Assembly (NCBI GenBank): GCA_900491605.1
Contig: UESW01004236.1
Span: forward strand, 972,076-1,036,075
From: Calamus simplicifolius
Lineage: Eukaryota > Streptophyta > Magnoliopsida > Arecales > Arecaceae
Length of the DNA stretch: 64,000 nucleotides
Reading direction: 5' to 3'
The notes under the pieces were generated by a model that had not been told where the DNA came from, did no database searches, and worked only from the letters and a program-made list of their open reading frames with translations. Position 1 is the stretch's first letter, and each line of letters starts with the position of its first letter. Position numbers and translations under genes: made by a program. Positions 1 through 10,829 of the stretch are shown here, one piece after another.

Positions 1-931
1 GGCACCTAAATCAGTCAGACTGATTTCCTTACAGGCATGGGTCAACCCGAATCAGGTAAATGATCTGAATCATAAATGGTTCACCACATTGACCAGGTGA
101 GTGAGATCGATGGGAGGGATATGCCATTAACTCGTTAAAGACGCATCAATACGAGTAGCTCCCAATTAAAAACCATTCGATCGTTGATCCTAGAGCAACT
201 TGCCAACTCACCTTGACATCATATGGTTAACCAATTCTGATTTGACCATCTAAGAGATTCATGCTCAACCACGGAGCCTAATCTACTTCCATTTGGTTTA
301 ATCAAAGAGAAGGACATGATCAACTACAACTATTGTTTGATTTAGAGCATTCTTAACCTAATCTAATTAGATTTGATCAAATACTCTTATAGTCCAGTTG
401 ATTTAAACCTTAGGGTCTAACCCTTTATGGACCCGATTTAGCTAACCCAAAGGATTAAATATATTTCATGTTTACATGTCATATATTTCAATCAAGCATC
501 ACATGTATTATGTTACTACTCATAATTCCTATATTTAGATCATATCTAAAGAGATTATGAATTAACATTTGACATTCAAATTAGACTCTCATAAATATTT
601 GTATGTTTCATAACATAGACATCATGCCATCATATATCATATCTATGTTTTATACTAAACATGCAAATATCATGTTTTATACAACATCAATATGTATCAA
701 ATATAAAATATTTTGAGAGTGTGTGTAATCTATGTTTTGAAGCCAAAGATCAATTTAAATTATCACGGCAATATGTCACAGAATACCTCGTTGAATGGGT
801 AATTTGGATTTTCAATCCATCTGTGACCAATAGACCTGTGATTTGTTTTAGCCTTGATTACACAATTAATAGGAGCATTAATTTACATGCAATAAATTAG
901 ATCAATACGAAACCATCGCTCTGATACCATT
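1..931 (-). mobile_element. Leader/internal region of a minus-strand LTR retroelement, partial
   Basis: This is AT-rich sequence lying directly inside the LTR at 932-2926 and the PBS at 918-929, so it is the 5' untranslated/internal part of an element that runs leftward out of the window. I find no gag motif and no long open frame on the minus strand; the 79-residue plus-strand frame at 661-900 has no recognisable domain. More than 900 bp of non-coding leader is long for a coding element and fits either a large non-coding derivative or an element whose gag starts beyond the window edge. The family is unknown. Confidence 0.6.
918..929 (-). other. Primer binding site, initiator Met tRNA type
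   Basis: The minus strand reads TGGTATCAGAGC, the standard plant PBS complementary to the 3' end of initiator methionine tRNA. It lies two bases from the LTR edge at 932. Its position fixes the orientation as minus and marks the LTR at 932-2926 as the 5' LTR. Confidence 0.85.
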
Positions 932-1456
932 TGTAGGGAGAAACAATCTCCGAGGCATGCATATTTTAAAAAATTGATAACAATTATCAATGCGAAATTT
1001 AAAGATTACATATTAATCTATCTAACATGCATCAAGATCATATCTTTGCCTTGTATATAGGATCGATTGATCTAAAATATGCATATAAATAAATATCAAG
1101 ATCATATCTTGATCTTCAAGAAGAAGTCATACTTCTTATCTTGAAGCCTGCCTTAAGATCTAGGGATCAAATCACTTACCTTAAGGCAGTTGGTAAATCC
1201 TTTTTGCTCTGCAGCCGTTCAATCGTCCGGCCTCTAGTATCGTCCACGCGAAGCCCCGAATGATCGGATTTCGGGAGTGCTAGCTCGCGGAAAAAACTTT
1301 GCTGATCTTGAATCCTTCCACTTGAATCTTCCTCTAAGATCCACCAACTTCCGCTAACACCAGAATCACCAGGATTTTCTATTCTAATTCTTTAGAAAAT
1401 CAATTCACGACATATCGTGTGTTGTTTTTTTTTTTGTGTAATCTGGTGAGGGATGT

Positions 1457-1469
1457 CCTCTATTTATAG
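1457..1469 (-). promoter_or_regulatory. TATA box of the LTR promoter
   Basis: The minus strand reads CTATAAATAGAGG, a near-perfect plant TATA box, inside the LTR. Transcription would run leftward towards the PBS, with the start expected near 1430. The U3/R boundary is inferred from this position. Confidence 0.65.
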
Positions 1470-1509
1470 TCTCTTTTTAGCCAGCCTATTAAATTCTAAC
1501 ATTTAGAAT

Positions 1510-1640
1510 TCTGTTGGCGAAAACCAAAGAGATTAGTGCTTGGTTAATTCTGACGTTCGGTAAAAAACCAAAGAGAAAGCGCTTGGTTAATTCCGACGTT
1601 CGGTAAAAACCAAAGAGTCGTCGAACCGTTTGGTTAATAC
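1510..1640 (-). repeat. U3 tandem repeats (about 43 bp) upstream of the LTR TATA box
   Basis: The block gcttggttaattc...acgttcggtaaaa..ccaaagag occurs at about 1538 and 1581 (spacing 43 bp), with a degenerate third copy near 1629. In minus-strand orientation these copies lie roughly 70-170 bp upstream of the TATA box, the usual place of U3 enhancer repeats. Function is inferred from position only. Confidence 0.55.
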
Positions 1641-2926
1641 AAAGAGGCAGAATTCTAACACTTTAGAATTCCGACGGAAAGAAGATTAATGCAAGACATT
1701 AAATTCTATATGTGAATTTAATCTCTCAGACTTATGCGAGAGGTTTGGGTTTAGTTTTTGGTTTAAGCTAATCTGAATTTATTGGACTGAACCCACATAG
1801 ATCATGGTCCTAGCCCAAATCAAATTTGGCTAGTCCTGAATCTATTTAAATCCAAATCAAGTCTAATTTCAAATCAATATTTGAAATTGACTAGTCCTTC
1901 TAATAGACTTAAACCAAATTGAATCTTATTCAATTGTACTTAACCCAATTGAGATAATTCAATCAATCAAATTGATTAATTAAATCATATACGATTCTCA
2001 ATCGTTGATCAGCAAATAGATCATCCTAGGAAACTTCTATGCGTGTGACTCTCTAGGTTCGAACCTAAGCCGGTAGCATAGAAACAACTTTCTATACTAA
2101 TCGATGTGCCCATCTAGCAATGGAACCCGACGTCCGGATAGGTCGAAGAGTTGCCGAGCAAACTCCAAGAACCCTAAGAAACAGTTACCGTATAATTCAT
2201 CCTCTTGACCACAAATGCTAAGGATGGCTTAAGAGCCTGTCAACTCTAAATAGCAAATCCATAAAGTGATTTCAATTTTAGTGATCATGTGACTTTCACA
2301 TGAAGTGCCTTGGCCAAGGTCTTGCTAAATTGAAACACAAGCATTTCTCCTTTTAACGGGATAGGTCAAATTCCATCTTGATCCACAACTGACTACCACA
2401 AGTACTTGACTGCACCCAGTAACCTTTCGTAGCTGGATTAGAAATCCAGGTGGTCCGGCACCTAAGTACAATGAGTTGCTTGTAAGCCACTGGTTGTGAT
2501 CTTCAGGTCTGAAGGATACTTATACCTATATCTTCTCGGATTAACTCTTGACAGTAGAGTATCCGAAAATGAGTCACGTTCGGTGAAATGTACTCCTACA
2601 CTTTCACCTGTATGTCATACCAGTGTCTCTACACTCCTTGGTTAAGAGGACAACCAACAAATATGATATACAACGTCCTATAATTGATAGTACTATGGCC
2701 CTGTCATAGTATATCATTTGGTCGCGAACCTTTTTAAGGACCTTCAAAGATAAATCCTCCTTTATCGTGAAGGAAGATCCTAAGGGCTTCATTACAATCA
2801 GGAGTATTAAGAAGATGTTCTTGTAATGAATAAACTGCCAAATAACTTTTATTAATATATCAATTTATATACAATTTACATTAGCACAATCATCAAATGA
2901 TTGGCTTTAGGATACAATTCCCAACA

Positions 2927-3025
2927 CTTTTAACATCTAATTTGTATTTATATCCAACTTTTACTAATAACAATGTTAACATTCATATTCATCAAACAAA
3001 AAGATATAAATATGAATACATTATA
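2927..3025. repeat. Host repeat, 99-bp fragment between two transposon insertions
   Basis: This short segment matches the uninterrupted host repeat at about 33676-33772 and 44515-44611. It is isolated between the LTR element on its left and the CACTA element on its right. It ends in ATA (3023-3025), the left copy of the CACTA target duplication, and continues at 10830. Confidence 0.9.
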
Positions 3026-3038
3026 CACTACAAGAAAA
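3026..3038 (+). repeat. CACTA left terminal inverted repeat
   Basis: The sequence CACTACAAGAAAA is inverted at 10817-10829. The outer ten bases (CACTACAAGA) match perfectly, followed by a mismatch. The same outer 12 bases start another element at 35404. Confidence 0.9.
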
Positions 3039-3043
3039 TACTG

Positions 3044-4030
3044 AAATAGCGACGCAAGTTTAGCGACTCGCTAAATTGCGACCACTTTGCGACGCCTCTG
3101 TGACAACAAAATATTGCGACGCAATTAGCGACGCATTAGCGACTCAATTAATCAGAAAATCAAAAAAAATTAATATTTTAATATTGCGACGCAAATAATG
3201 CATCGCAATATTTTTAAATTAATTTTTTATAAAATTTAAATATCAGAAAAAAATATTGCGATGCAACTCAGTGCGTCGCAATGTTTTTAACAGAATTAAA
3301 TATGTTAAATAGCGATGCATTAGCGATGCAATAAAATAGAAAGTTAGAGAAATTATTTTTAATTTAGCGACGCACCAATTGCGTTGCAAATAATTTAAAT
3401 GAAATTAAATTTTATAAAATTTAAATATCGGAAAAAAATATTGCGACGCAACACAGTGCGTCGCAATGTTTTTAAAAGAATTAAATATATTAAATAGCGA
3501 CGCATTAGCGACGCAATAAACCAGAAAATTAGAAAAATTATTTTTTAATTTAGCGATGCACCAATTGCATCACAAATAATTTATTTTTTAAAGTATAAAT
3601 ATTTTAAAAAATATTGCGACGCATTTAGTGCGTCGTAATGTTTTAAAAAAATTAAATATTTTAAATAGCGACGCATTAGCGATGCAATAAACCAGAAAAT
3701 AAATTAAAATTATTTTTTAATTTAGCGATGCAATAAATGTGTTGCAATTATTTTAAATAAAATTAAATTTTATAAAGTATAAATATGAGAAAAAATAATT
3801 GCGACGTAACACAGTGCGTTGTAATGTTTTTAAAAAATTAATTATGTTAAATAGCGACGCATTAGCGACGTAATGAACCAAAAAATTAATTAAGAAAATT
3901 ATGTTTTAATATAGCGACACACTTGTTGCATCTTAATTATTATAATTAAAATTAATTTTTTATATAAATTATCATATTAAAAAATTACCACGCTACCCTT
4001 TGCGTCGTAATATATTTAAAAAAATTAATT
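3044..4030. repeat. 5' subterminal repeats of the CACTA element
   Basis: The short motifs gcgacgca and its complement tgcgtcgc recur many times, in both orientations, separated by AT-rich spacers such as ttttaaattaa. A longer unit of about 180-190 bp (ttaaatagcgacgcattagcgacg...gtgcgtcgcaatg) repeats from 3100 to 4020. In characterised CACTA elements such subterminal repeats bind the TNPA-type protein; that role is by analogy. Confidence 0.85.
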
Positions 4031-4040
4031 ATGTTAAATA

Positions 4041-5430
4041 GTGATCGGTCCAAAATCGATGTGGCCGATCAAATAAGGGCTTGGATCGATTGCAACCCTC
4101 GGATCATCGCCGATCGGACCGATCGCCACGGTTCAAGATCGGTCGTGGCCGATTGGGATCACGGCATGAATCGATTGGAACTATCAGATCGCCAGCGATG
4201 TCGGACCGATCGCATCGGTCTGGAATCGGTCATGGCCGATCGGGATGAGGGCTTGGATCGATCGCAACCATTGGATCATCACCGATCAGACCGATCGCCA
4301 CGGTCCGAGATCGGTCGTGGCCGATCGAGATCACGGCTTGGATCGATCGCAACCGTCGGATCGTTGCCGATCTTGGACCGATCGCAACGGTCCGGGATCG
4401 ATCGTGGCCGATCGGGATCAGGGCTTGGATCGATCGAAATTGTCGGATCGTTGCCGATCGGACCGATCGCCATGGTCCGAGATCGGTCGTGGCCGATCGG
4501 GATCACGGCTTGGATCGATCGCAACCGTCGGATCGTCGCCGATCTTGGACCGATTGCAACGGTCCGGGATCGGTCGTAGCCGATCGAGATCAGGGCTTGG
4601 ATCGATCGCAACCATCGGATCTTTGCCGATCAGACCGATTGCCATGATCCGAGATCAGTCGTGGCCGATCGGGATCAAGGCTTGGATCGATTGCAACCGT
4701 CAGATCGCCAGCGATCTTGGACCGATCGCAACGGTCCGGGATCGGTCGTGGCCGATCGGGATCAGGGCTTGGATTGATCACAATCGTCGGATCTTTGCCA
4801 ATCGGACTGATTGCCACAGTCTGAGATCGGTCATGGCCGATCGGGATCAGGGCTTGGATCAATCGCAAATGTCGGATCATTGCCGATCGGACCGATCGCC
4901 ACAGTCCGAGATCAGTCGTGGCCGATCGGGATCAGGGCTTGGATCGATTGCAACCGTCGGATCGCCAGCGATCTTGGACCGATCGCAACGGTCCGGGATC
5001 GGTCATGGCCGATCGGGATCAGGGCTTGGATCGATCGCAACCGTCGGATCGTCGCCGATCGGACCGATCGCCACGGTCCGAGATCGGTCGTGGCCGATCG
5101 GGATCAAGGCTTGGATCGATCGCAACCGTCAGATCGTCGCCGATCTTGGACCGATCGCAACGGTCTGGGATCGGTCGTGGTCGATCGGGATCAGAGATTG
5201 GATTGATCACAACCGTCGGATCTTTGCCGATCAGACCGATCGCCACGGTCCGAGATCAGTCGTGGCCGATCGGGATCAGGGCTTGGATCGTTTGCAACCA
5301 TCATATCGCCAGCGATCTTGGACCGATCGCAACGGTCCGGGATCGGACCGATTGCCACGGTCCGAGATCGATCGTGGCCGATCGGGATCAGGCCTTCGAT
5401 CGATCGAAACTGTCGGATCACTTATAATTA
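4041..5430. repeat. GATCGG-rich minisatellite, alternating 85- and 87-bp units
   Basis: About 16 tandem units carry the core gatcggtcgtggccgatcgg followed by gcttggatcgatcgcaacc. Spacing of the gtggccgatc landmark alternates (4317, 4404, 4489, 4576: 87, 85, 87 bp), so the array is built from dimers of about 172 bp whose halves differ as ggaccgatcgccacggtccg and cttggaccgatcgcaacgg. It is GC- and CpG-rich inside AT-rich surroundings, with scattered C-to-T type variants. Long open frames on both strands arise because the unit has few stop codons; they change frame at each 85-bp unit and are not credible genes. Confidence 0.9.
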
Positions 5431-5474
5431 CTCAAAAAAAAAGTTATTAAAAAGTTTTGAAAAATGTTTTAAAA

Positions 5475-6018
5475 TTATTGCGACGCCGTAGCGACGCATT
5501 TTAGAAGAAAAATTAAACAAATATTGCGACGCAATGTGTGCGTCGCAATATTTTTAGTAAATATAATTTTTATCAGTATTAATAAATAAAAAAAAATAAT
5601 ATTACGATGCATAATTTGCATCGCAATTATTTTTAAATAAATATATCTAATTAAAAATATTAAAAAATTATTGCGATGCAATAAGGCGTCGCAATTATTA
5701 TCATAAATTATTAATATTAACATTAATAAATAATTAAGAATTTTGCGACTCCGTAGCGACTCATTTTAGGAAAAAAATAAACAAATATTGCGACGACATT
5801 TATGCATCGCAATTATTTTTAGTTAAATTTTTTTTTCAGTATTAAAAATAAAAGCAATATAATATTGCGACGCATAAGTTGCGTCGCAATGTTTTTAAAA
5901 TAAATTTATGTAATTAAAAATTTTATAAAATATATTGCAATGCAATTTTTCGTCACAATTATTAACATTAATTATAAATATTATCATTTATAAATATTAA
6001 AAAATTATTGCGACGACA
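5475..6018. repeat. Second block of GCGACGCA-type repeats in the CACTA element
   Basis: The same gcgacgcaat / gcgtcgcaat motifs as in the 5' subterminal region reappear between the minisatellite and the transposase gene. The last one (attgcgacgacattt, about 6006-6020) runs directly into coding sequence. This suggests that a deletion fused the repeat region to the middle of the transposase gene. Confidence 0.8.
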
Positions 6019-8485
6019 TTTCTATGAAACAGAATTTCTTAATGAGAGCTGCTTTGATGTGGACAATAAGTGATTTTTCGGCATATGCAATGTTGTCTGG
6101 TTGGAGCACTGCTGGACGTCTGGCATGCCCTCATTGCATGTATGATTCGGATGCATTTACATTGCAGAAGAGTGGTAAGCAGTCATGGTTTGATAACCAT
6201 AGGAAGTTCTTGCCCCCAAATCATCCTTACAGGCGTAACTTGATCGCCTTCCGGAAGAACAAAGCAGTCACAAAATTTGCCGAACCGGTTAGGTCCGGCA
6301 CGGATCTATTTGATTCTATAGAGCATTTGGGGTTGATGTATGCATGGGAACCAGATGCAGATAGAATAAATGGCCGTATATGTAAAGAACATAACTGGAA
6401 GAAGCGAAGTATATTTTGGGATTTGCCTTATTGGAGCACAAATCTCATCCGGCACAACTTGGATGTTATGCATATCGAGAAAAATTTCTTTGATAACATA
6501 TTTAACACGGTGCTAAACATCCCGGGAAAACAAAAGATACTGCAAAGTCAAGAGAAGAACTTAATCAGTACTGCAGAAGAGGTGATTTGAGAAGGAGTGC
6601 CGATGGGACCTATCCTAAAGCATGTTACACTCTTGACAGAAATTCACGAGAAGTTTTATGTAACTGGCTTAGAGGGTTAAAATTTCCAGATGGTTATGCC
6701 TCAAATATCGGTAGGTGTGTGGACATGCATAAGCTCAAGTTGTTCGGCATGAAGAGTCACGACTGCCATGTTTTCATGCAACGTTATTACCTATAGCTTT
6801 TCGTGAGTTGCTTCCGCAACATGTCTGGAAGGCAATTACGGAGCTCAGCTTATTCTTCAAGGAGTTATCTGCCGCAGTCATTACTTCTGCATCCATGGCA
6901 AGGCTTGAGGAGGAAATTCCAATTATTTTATGCAAGCTTGAGCGAATATTTCCTCCCAGTTTTTTTGACTCAATGGAGCATTTACCGGTTCACTTGCCAT
7001 ACGAAGCGAGCATAGCTGGTCCCGTGCAGTATCGCTGGATGTATCCTTTCGAGAGGTAAATATATACATCATTAAGATATGTTGACATTTCAAATATTAT
7101 TTCATTGCTTGAAAAATTCGTTAATTTTTTGTTGCAACTTTACATATAGGTATCTTAAGAAGTTAAAAAATAATGTGCGTAATAAGGCAAGGGTTGAAGG
7201 TTCTATATGCAATGCACACTTGGTCGAAGAAGTTTCAGCTTTTGCCTCACATTACTTTGAGGGTCACGTCCACACGAGGAGCCGAAATCATGGTCGTAAC
7301 GATGACGTATGTGTGGACGAAGCAGAAGCTAATGACGGTAGAATATCAATTTTTAAAGCTATCGGCCGTTCATTTGGTGGGCAGAAGTCAAGAAATCTAG
7401 CGATATGGAGTATAATGCAGCACATTATTACATCCTAATGAACTGTCGAGAAGTCGATCCATATATTGAGTAAGTGTATACTTCAATGCTAAATTGGAAA
7501 TTTAAATTTAAATAACAATATACCATAATATTTAATTTCTAACATTAGTTTTCATCCTTTTCATCCCATAAGGATGTTTTGTGATAGACAACGACAGATG
7601 AATCCCGACATCAGTCAAGTTGCAATTGGGCAGAAATTAGAAACGGAGTTTGCTTACTGGTTTTATGAATTTGTGAGTAGTATCACTCAATCAATTTCGA
7701 TAATGGCTATTATTTTTTGAATTGGATGTCAATAGCTTATTAATTTATAGGTCAACGGTCCATGGTCCACAACCGATAATATTTTCATTAAATGTCTATC
7801 GCAATGGCCATTGAAGACCGTAACAACCTCTACTGGCTATTTTGTAAATGGGTACAAATTTCAGATTGAACGATTAGCAGCTTCAAGAGGCACGCAGAAC
7901 TGGGGCGTGTGTGTGAAAGGAGAAAGTGTTGGAGCAAATATGCAGGATTATTATGGAAAGTTAGTAGAGGTGGTTGAAGTTGAATATCCCGGTTGGCCTA
8001 TGAAACGAACCGTATTGTTTCGTTGTGATTGGTTCGATCCGATAGTTCCTGTGGGCAAAAGGGTTCATAACGACTACAATTTGGTTGAAGTGAACCATCG
8101 ACGAAGATTGCAGAAATATGACCCATTCATCCTTGCATCCCAAGCTCAGCAAGTCTTTTACTGCGGATATCCAAGTTTGCGCAACGACAAGCGAGATTGG
8201 TGGGCCGTTTCTAAAATCGTCCCACGTTCAACAATCGTATTAGAGGAGAGTTCATCAAGTCAATCAGCCGAGTGCCCTGCATTTCAAGAGGATGAGATGG
8301 AAATGCATGCAATTGAGGACGACACAAGGGCTCCTGAAACATCACTTAGAGATCCAAATGGTGATGTCCAAGAAATTGCGGATGCAAATGTTCGGTTTCC
8401 TTCCGATGATAATGAAACTGATTCGCAATCCGATACGGCATCGGATGTTGAACCAATATTTCACGAAACAAATGACACCGATTAA
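6019..8485 (+). pseudogene. TNP2-like CACTA transposase, N-terminally truncated and frameshifted
   Basis: The translation contains the C-terminal half of the Transposase_21 (TNP2) domain, with TISDFSAYAMLSGWST and RHNLDVMHIEKNFFDN, followed by DUF4218-like (CYTL, FPDGYASN, YRWMYPFER) and DUF4216-like segments (about 7751-8230), then an acidic tail. Exons inferred from GT..AG junctions and frame continuity are 6024-7055, 7150-7469, 7549-7672 and 7751-8485. Coding is broken by three one-base losses: in the A run at 6527-6530, in the T run at 6783-6786, and near 7398-7402. The N-terminal part of the transposase is missing and replaced by subterminal repeat sequence. Product: DNA transposase, nuclear; almost certainly inactive here. 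Confidence 0.88.
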
Positions 8486-8589
8486 ACATAGAGGTTTTTT
8501 AAAATTTAACTTTTTTTTATAAGTGTTAAATTCTTACATAGTCAATCATTAATCGTAATTTAATTGTGTGAATCTTTAGTATTTTCAGT

Positions 8590-10050
8590 ATGACGGGCAG
8601 AGGTAGATCTACCGACGACAGACGGAGTGAGCAGAGACGTAGCCCTGCTACATCAGATCACATGAGCATCAGAGATGGAGAGTTTGGATCTCCAGCAGAG
8701 GCGCAGCCTTCGATCTCTCCAGCAGTATTACCATCCAGCCGATCGACACAGACCTCCGAGATTTCTTCCACCCTCGGCCGCATTGTACTTCGACTTGATG
8801 CTCAGGGGATGTAAGTATATACTAATTAAAAATATATATTTATGTTTTTAAGTCAATTACTTATAAACATGTATTTTTTTAATAGATTCATTGAGCAGCA
8901 TCATGTATCCAGCCACATCAGCGCCGTATTTCAGAGTCGTGCAGATCCCAGTGGCTACGATTGGCGCCACGTATCTCCAGCCACGAGGGAGTTTTATTTT
9001 TCTGAGTTTCAGGTAAACTTATTAAATACAATTTATCAGTGATATAAAATTTCTTAAACTTAATAAATTCATAAACTAACTGTTTATTTTAATGCAGAAA
9101 AAGTTTACGTGGGATCCTGCCAGCCATGATGCCATTAGGGCAGCAAGGGAGGCTCTGACGCGACGCCGATACTCCGACATGCTTCATCGTTGGAGGTCAT
9201 CGGGTCAGCATCCTGCGCACGTGCCAGAGGATATTTGGCACGAGTGGCAGCATGCCTGGGAGTCCGATGGCTGGCGCAGGAGGTCCGCATCAGCCAGCAT
9301 GAACCGCCGATCTGAGAAGGGCGGTCCTGGCACGGGTCTCTTCCGCCATACTTCGGGCTCCATTTCGATTCAGAAGCACAGACGACGTATGGTAAGAAAA
9401 CATAAATATTTTAATTACTATTTTAGTTATTTACAAATATTTATATTAATATCATTTTTTTTACTGTTATAGTCTGAGCAGGAGGGCGGAGATCCTGGTG
9501 AGTTTCGTCTATTCAGGGCGACACACACCAGGAGGGACAGTACCTGGGTCGATACGCGATCACGGAAGGTTGCGGTAAGAAATTAGATATATGTAGTATC
9601 TGTTTAATTTCTAAAATTTTATTTTGAGAAATTTATTAACTCATTTATTGTTGATTTCATAATTTCAAGACACGAGTCGAGGAGCTTCGCTCCCAGGCAT
9701 CGCAGGTCGACTTTACTGATGGGGAGACACCCATCGAACTCTCAGCAGAGGAGAATCGGCGTGTGTTTTTGGAGGCTGTTGATGCCCAGCCACGAGACCG
9801 TAGGGTCTATGGTCTGGGCACTAGAGCTTCTACATTTTTTCCCCATCAGGCCTCCAGCTCGCGAGTTCCTGGTGATCTTCCTCCCGAGCGTTTACAGGAC
9901 CTTCGCAGATCTATTGCAGAGGAGATTCGCCAGGAGGTCGAGCAGTATTTTGAGGATCATATGCGAGGCCGGGATCAGGAGGTTGCAGACATGCGAGATG
10001 AGATGCATTATTTGTGGGATATGGTTAGACGCTTGTCGCAGAGTCTTTAG
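8590..10050 (+). CDS. TNPA-like accessory protein of the CACTA element (Transposase_24 family), five exons, apparently intact
   Basis: Exons 8590-8810, 8886-9012, 9098-9391, 9473-9574 and 9670-10050 are joined by canonical GT..AG introns. The frame stays open through every junction and gives 374 residues ending in TAG. The N-terminus is polar and Ser/Arg-rich. The middle (about residues 85-260) resembles the plant Ptta/En/Spm Transposase_24 family (HHVSSHISAVFQ, YDWRHVSPATREFYF, RATHTRRDSTWVDTRS). The last 60 residues are charged and predicted coiled coil (IAEEIRQEVEQYFEDHM...EVADMRDEM). A tttcag six bases before the ATG may be the acceptor of a 5' UTR intron. By analogy with TNPA it would bind the subterminal repeats. 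Unlike the adjacent transposase it has no visible lesion. Confidence 0.82.
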
Positions 10051-10264
10051 CCTCCACAGCCTCCACGTGATCGCCCAGATTCTTGATGTATTTTTCTTTT
10101 CTTTTTTTATGTTGTAAAAACTTCAAAATTTTAATATATAAATTATTTTTGAAAATTTATTATTGTTTGGATTGAGTGAAAAATGTTTGTATCAATATTT
10201 AGATTTAGCGAAATTGTATTAACCGTTTTAATTTTTAATCTTTTATATTTTTTTAAAAATAAAA

Positions 10265-10816
10265 TTTGCGACGCATTAGCGACTGAAATTGCATCGCTAA
10301 TATTTTTAAAATATTATTATTAAATATTACGACGCAATGACCTGGCATCGCAATAATTTAAAAATAAATTTAATAGCGACGCATTAGCGACTACAATTGA
10401 GTCGCTATTTTATCTTAAAAATTTTTAATAAATATTACGACGCAATGACCCTGCGTCGCAATAATTTAAAATAATTTTTATTTGCAACGCATTAGCGACT
10501 CAAATTGCGTCGCTATTATACCAAAAATATTATTATTAAATATTGCGACGCATCTGGTTGCGTCGCAATATTGCGACGCAATTTAGTGCGTCGCAATATT
10601 TAATAATAATTTTATTTTTAAAAATTAATTTTAAATATAGCGACGCATTTGCATGCGTCGCAGTTGCGTCGCAGAGAGTCGCAATATTGCGACGCAATTG
10701 TGACAAATGGCTATTGCGACGGACAGTTGAGCGACGCCGTCATTGCATCGCTATTGCGTCGCAATATCATGTTTAGCGACGAAATTGCGACGCATTTGGG
10801 CGTCGCAATATTTTAT
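10265..10816. repeat. 3' subterminal repeats of the CACTA element
   Basis: Dense gcgacgca / tgcgtcgc motifs occur in both orientations, many paired as short hairpins across AT-rich spacers (for example attgcgacgcatctggttgc followed by gtcgcaatattgcgacgcaa). They mirror the 5' subterminal repeats. Confidence 0.85.
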
Positions 10817-10829
10817 TTCTCTTGTAGTG
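10817..10829 (-). repeat. CACTA right terminal inverted repeat
   Basis: The sequence ends tttctcttgtagtg, the inverse of the left end. It is followed by ATA (10830-10832) and then host sequence cccaatctgc. Confidence 0.9.

Larger units (their letters stand above)
932..2926 (-). mobile_element. 5' LTR (about 2.0 kb) of a minus-strand LTR retroelement
   Basis: On the plus strand the segment begins TGTAGGGAG and ends CCCAACA, so on the minus strand it has TG...CA ends (TGTTGGG ... CCCTACA). The PBS follows at 918-929. The outer flank is the host repeat: the sequence cttttaacatc resumes at 2927, and uninterrupted copies of the same site (tgtacttttaacatc) are present near 33676 and 44516. The 5-bp duplication is probably CTTTT at 2927-2931; the partner lies outside the window. 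The minus strand has a TATA box near 1463 and tandem repeats upstream of it. At 1,995 bp the LTR is long and non-coding. Confidence 0.8.
3026..10829 (+). mobile_element. CACTA (En/Spm) DNA transposon, 7,804 bp, complete ends
   Basis: The element begins CACTACAAGAAAA and ends CTCTTGTAGTG, giving the diagnostic CACTA terminal inverted repeat. It is flanked by the 3-bp duplication ATA (3023-3025 and 10830-10832). Related copies of the target at about 33768 and 44611 read cattatacccaatctgc without the element, which proves both borders. From left to right it holds subterminal repeats, a GATCGG minisatellite, a second repeat block, a TNP2-like transposase gene, a Transposase_24 gene, and 3' subterminal repeats. 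The transposase is damaged, so the element is probably not autonomous. Confidence 0.95.

Noticed and set aside
4245..5450. A 401-residue plus-strand open frame and overlapping frames on both strands
   Set aside because: It lies wholly in the 85/87-bp minisatellite. The frame drifts with each 85-bp unit, several frames on both strands are open at once, and the peptide is only repeat translation.
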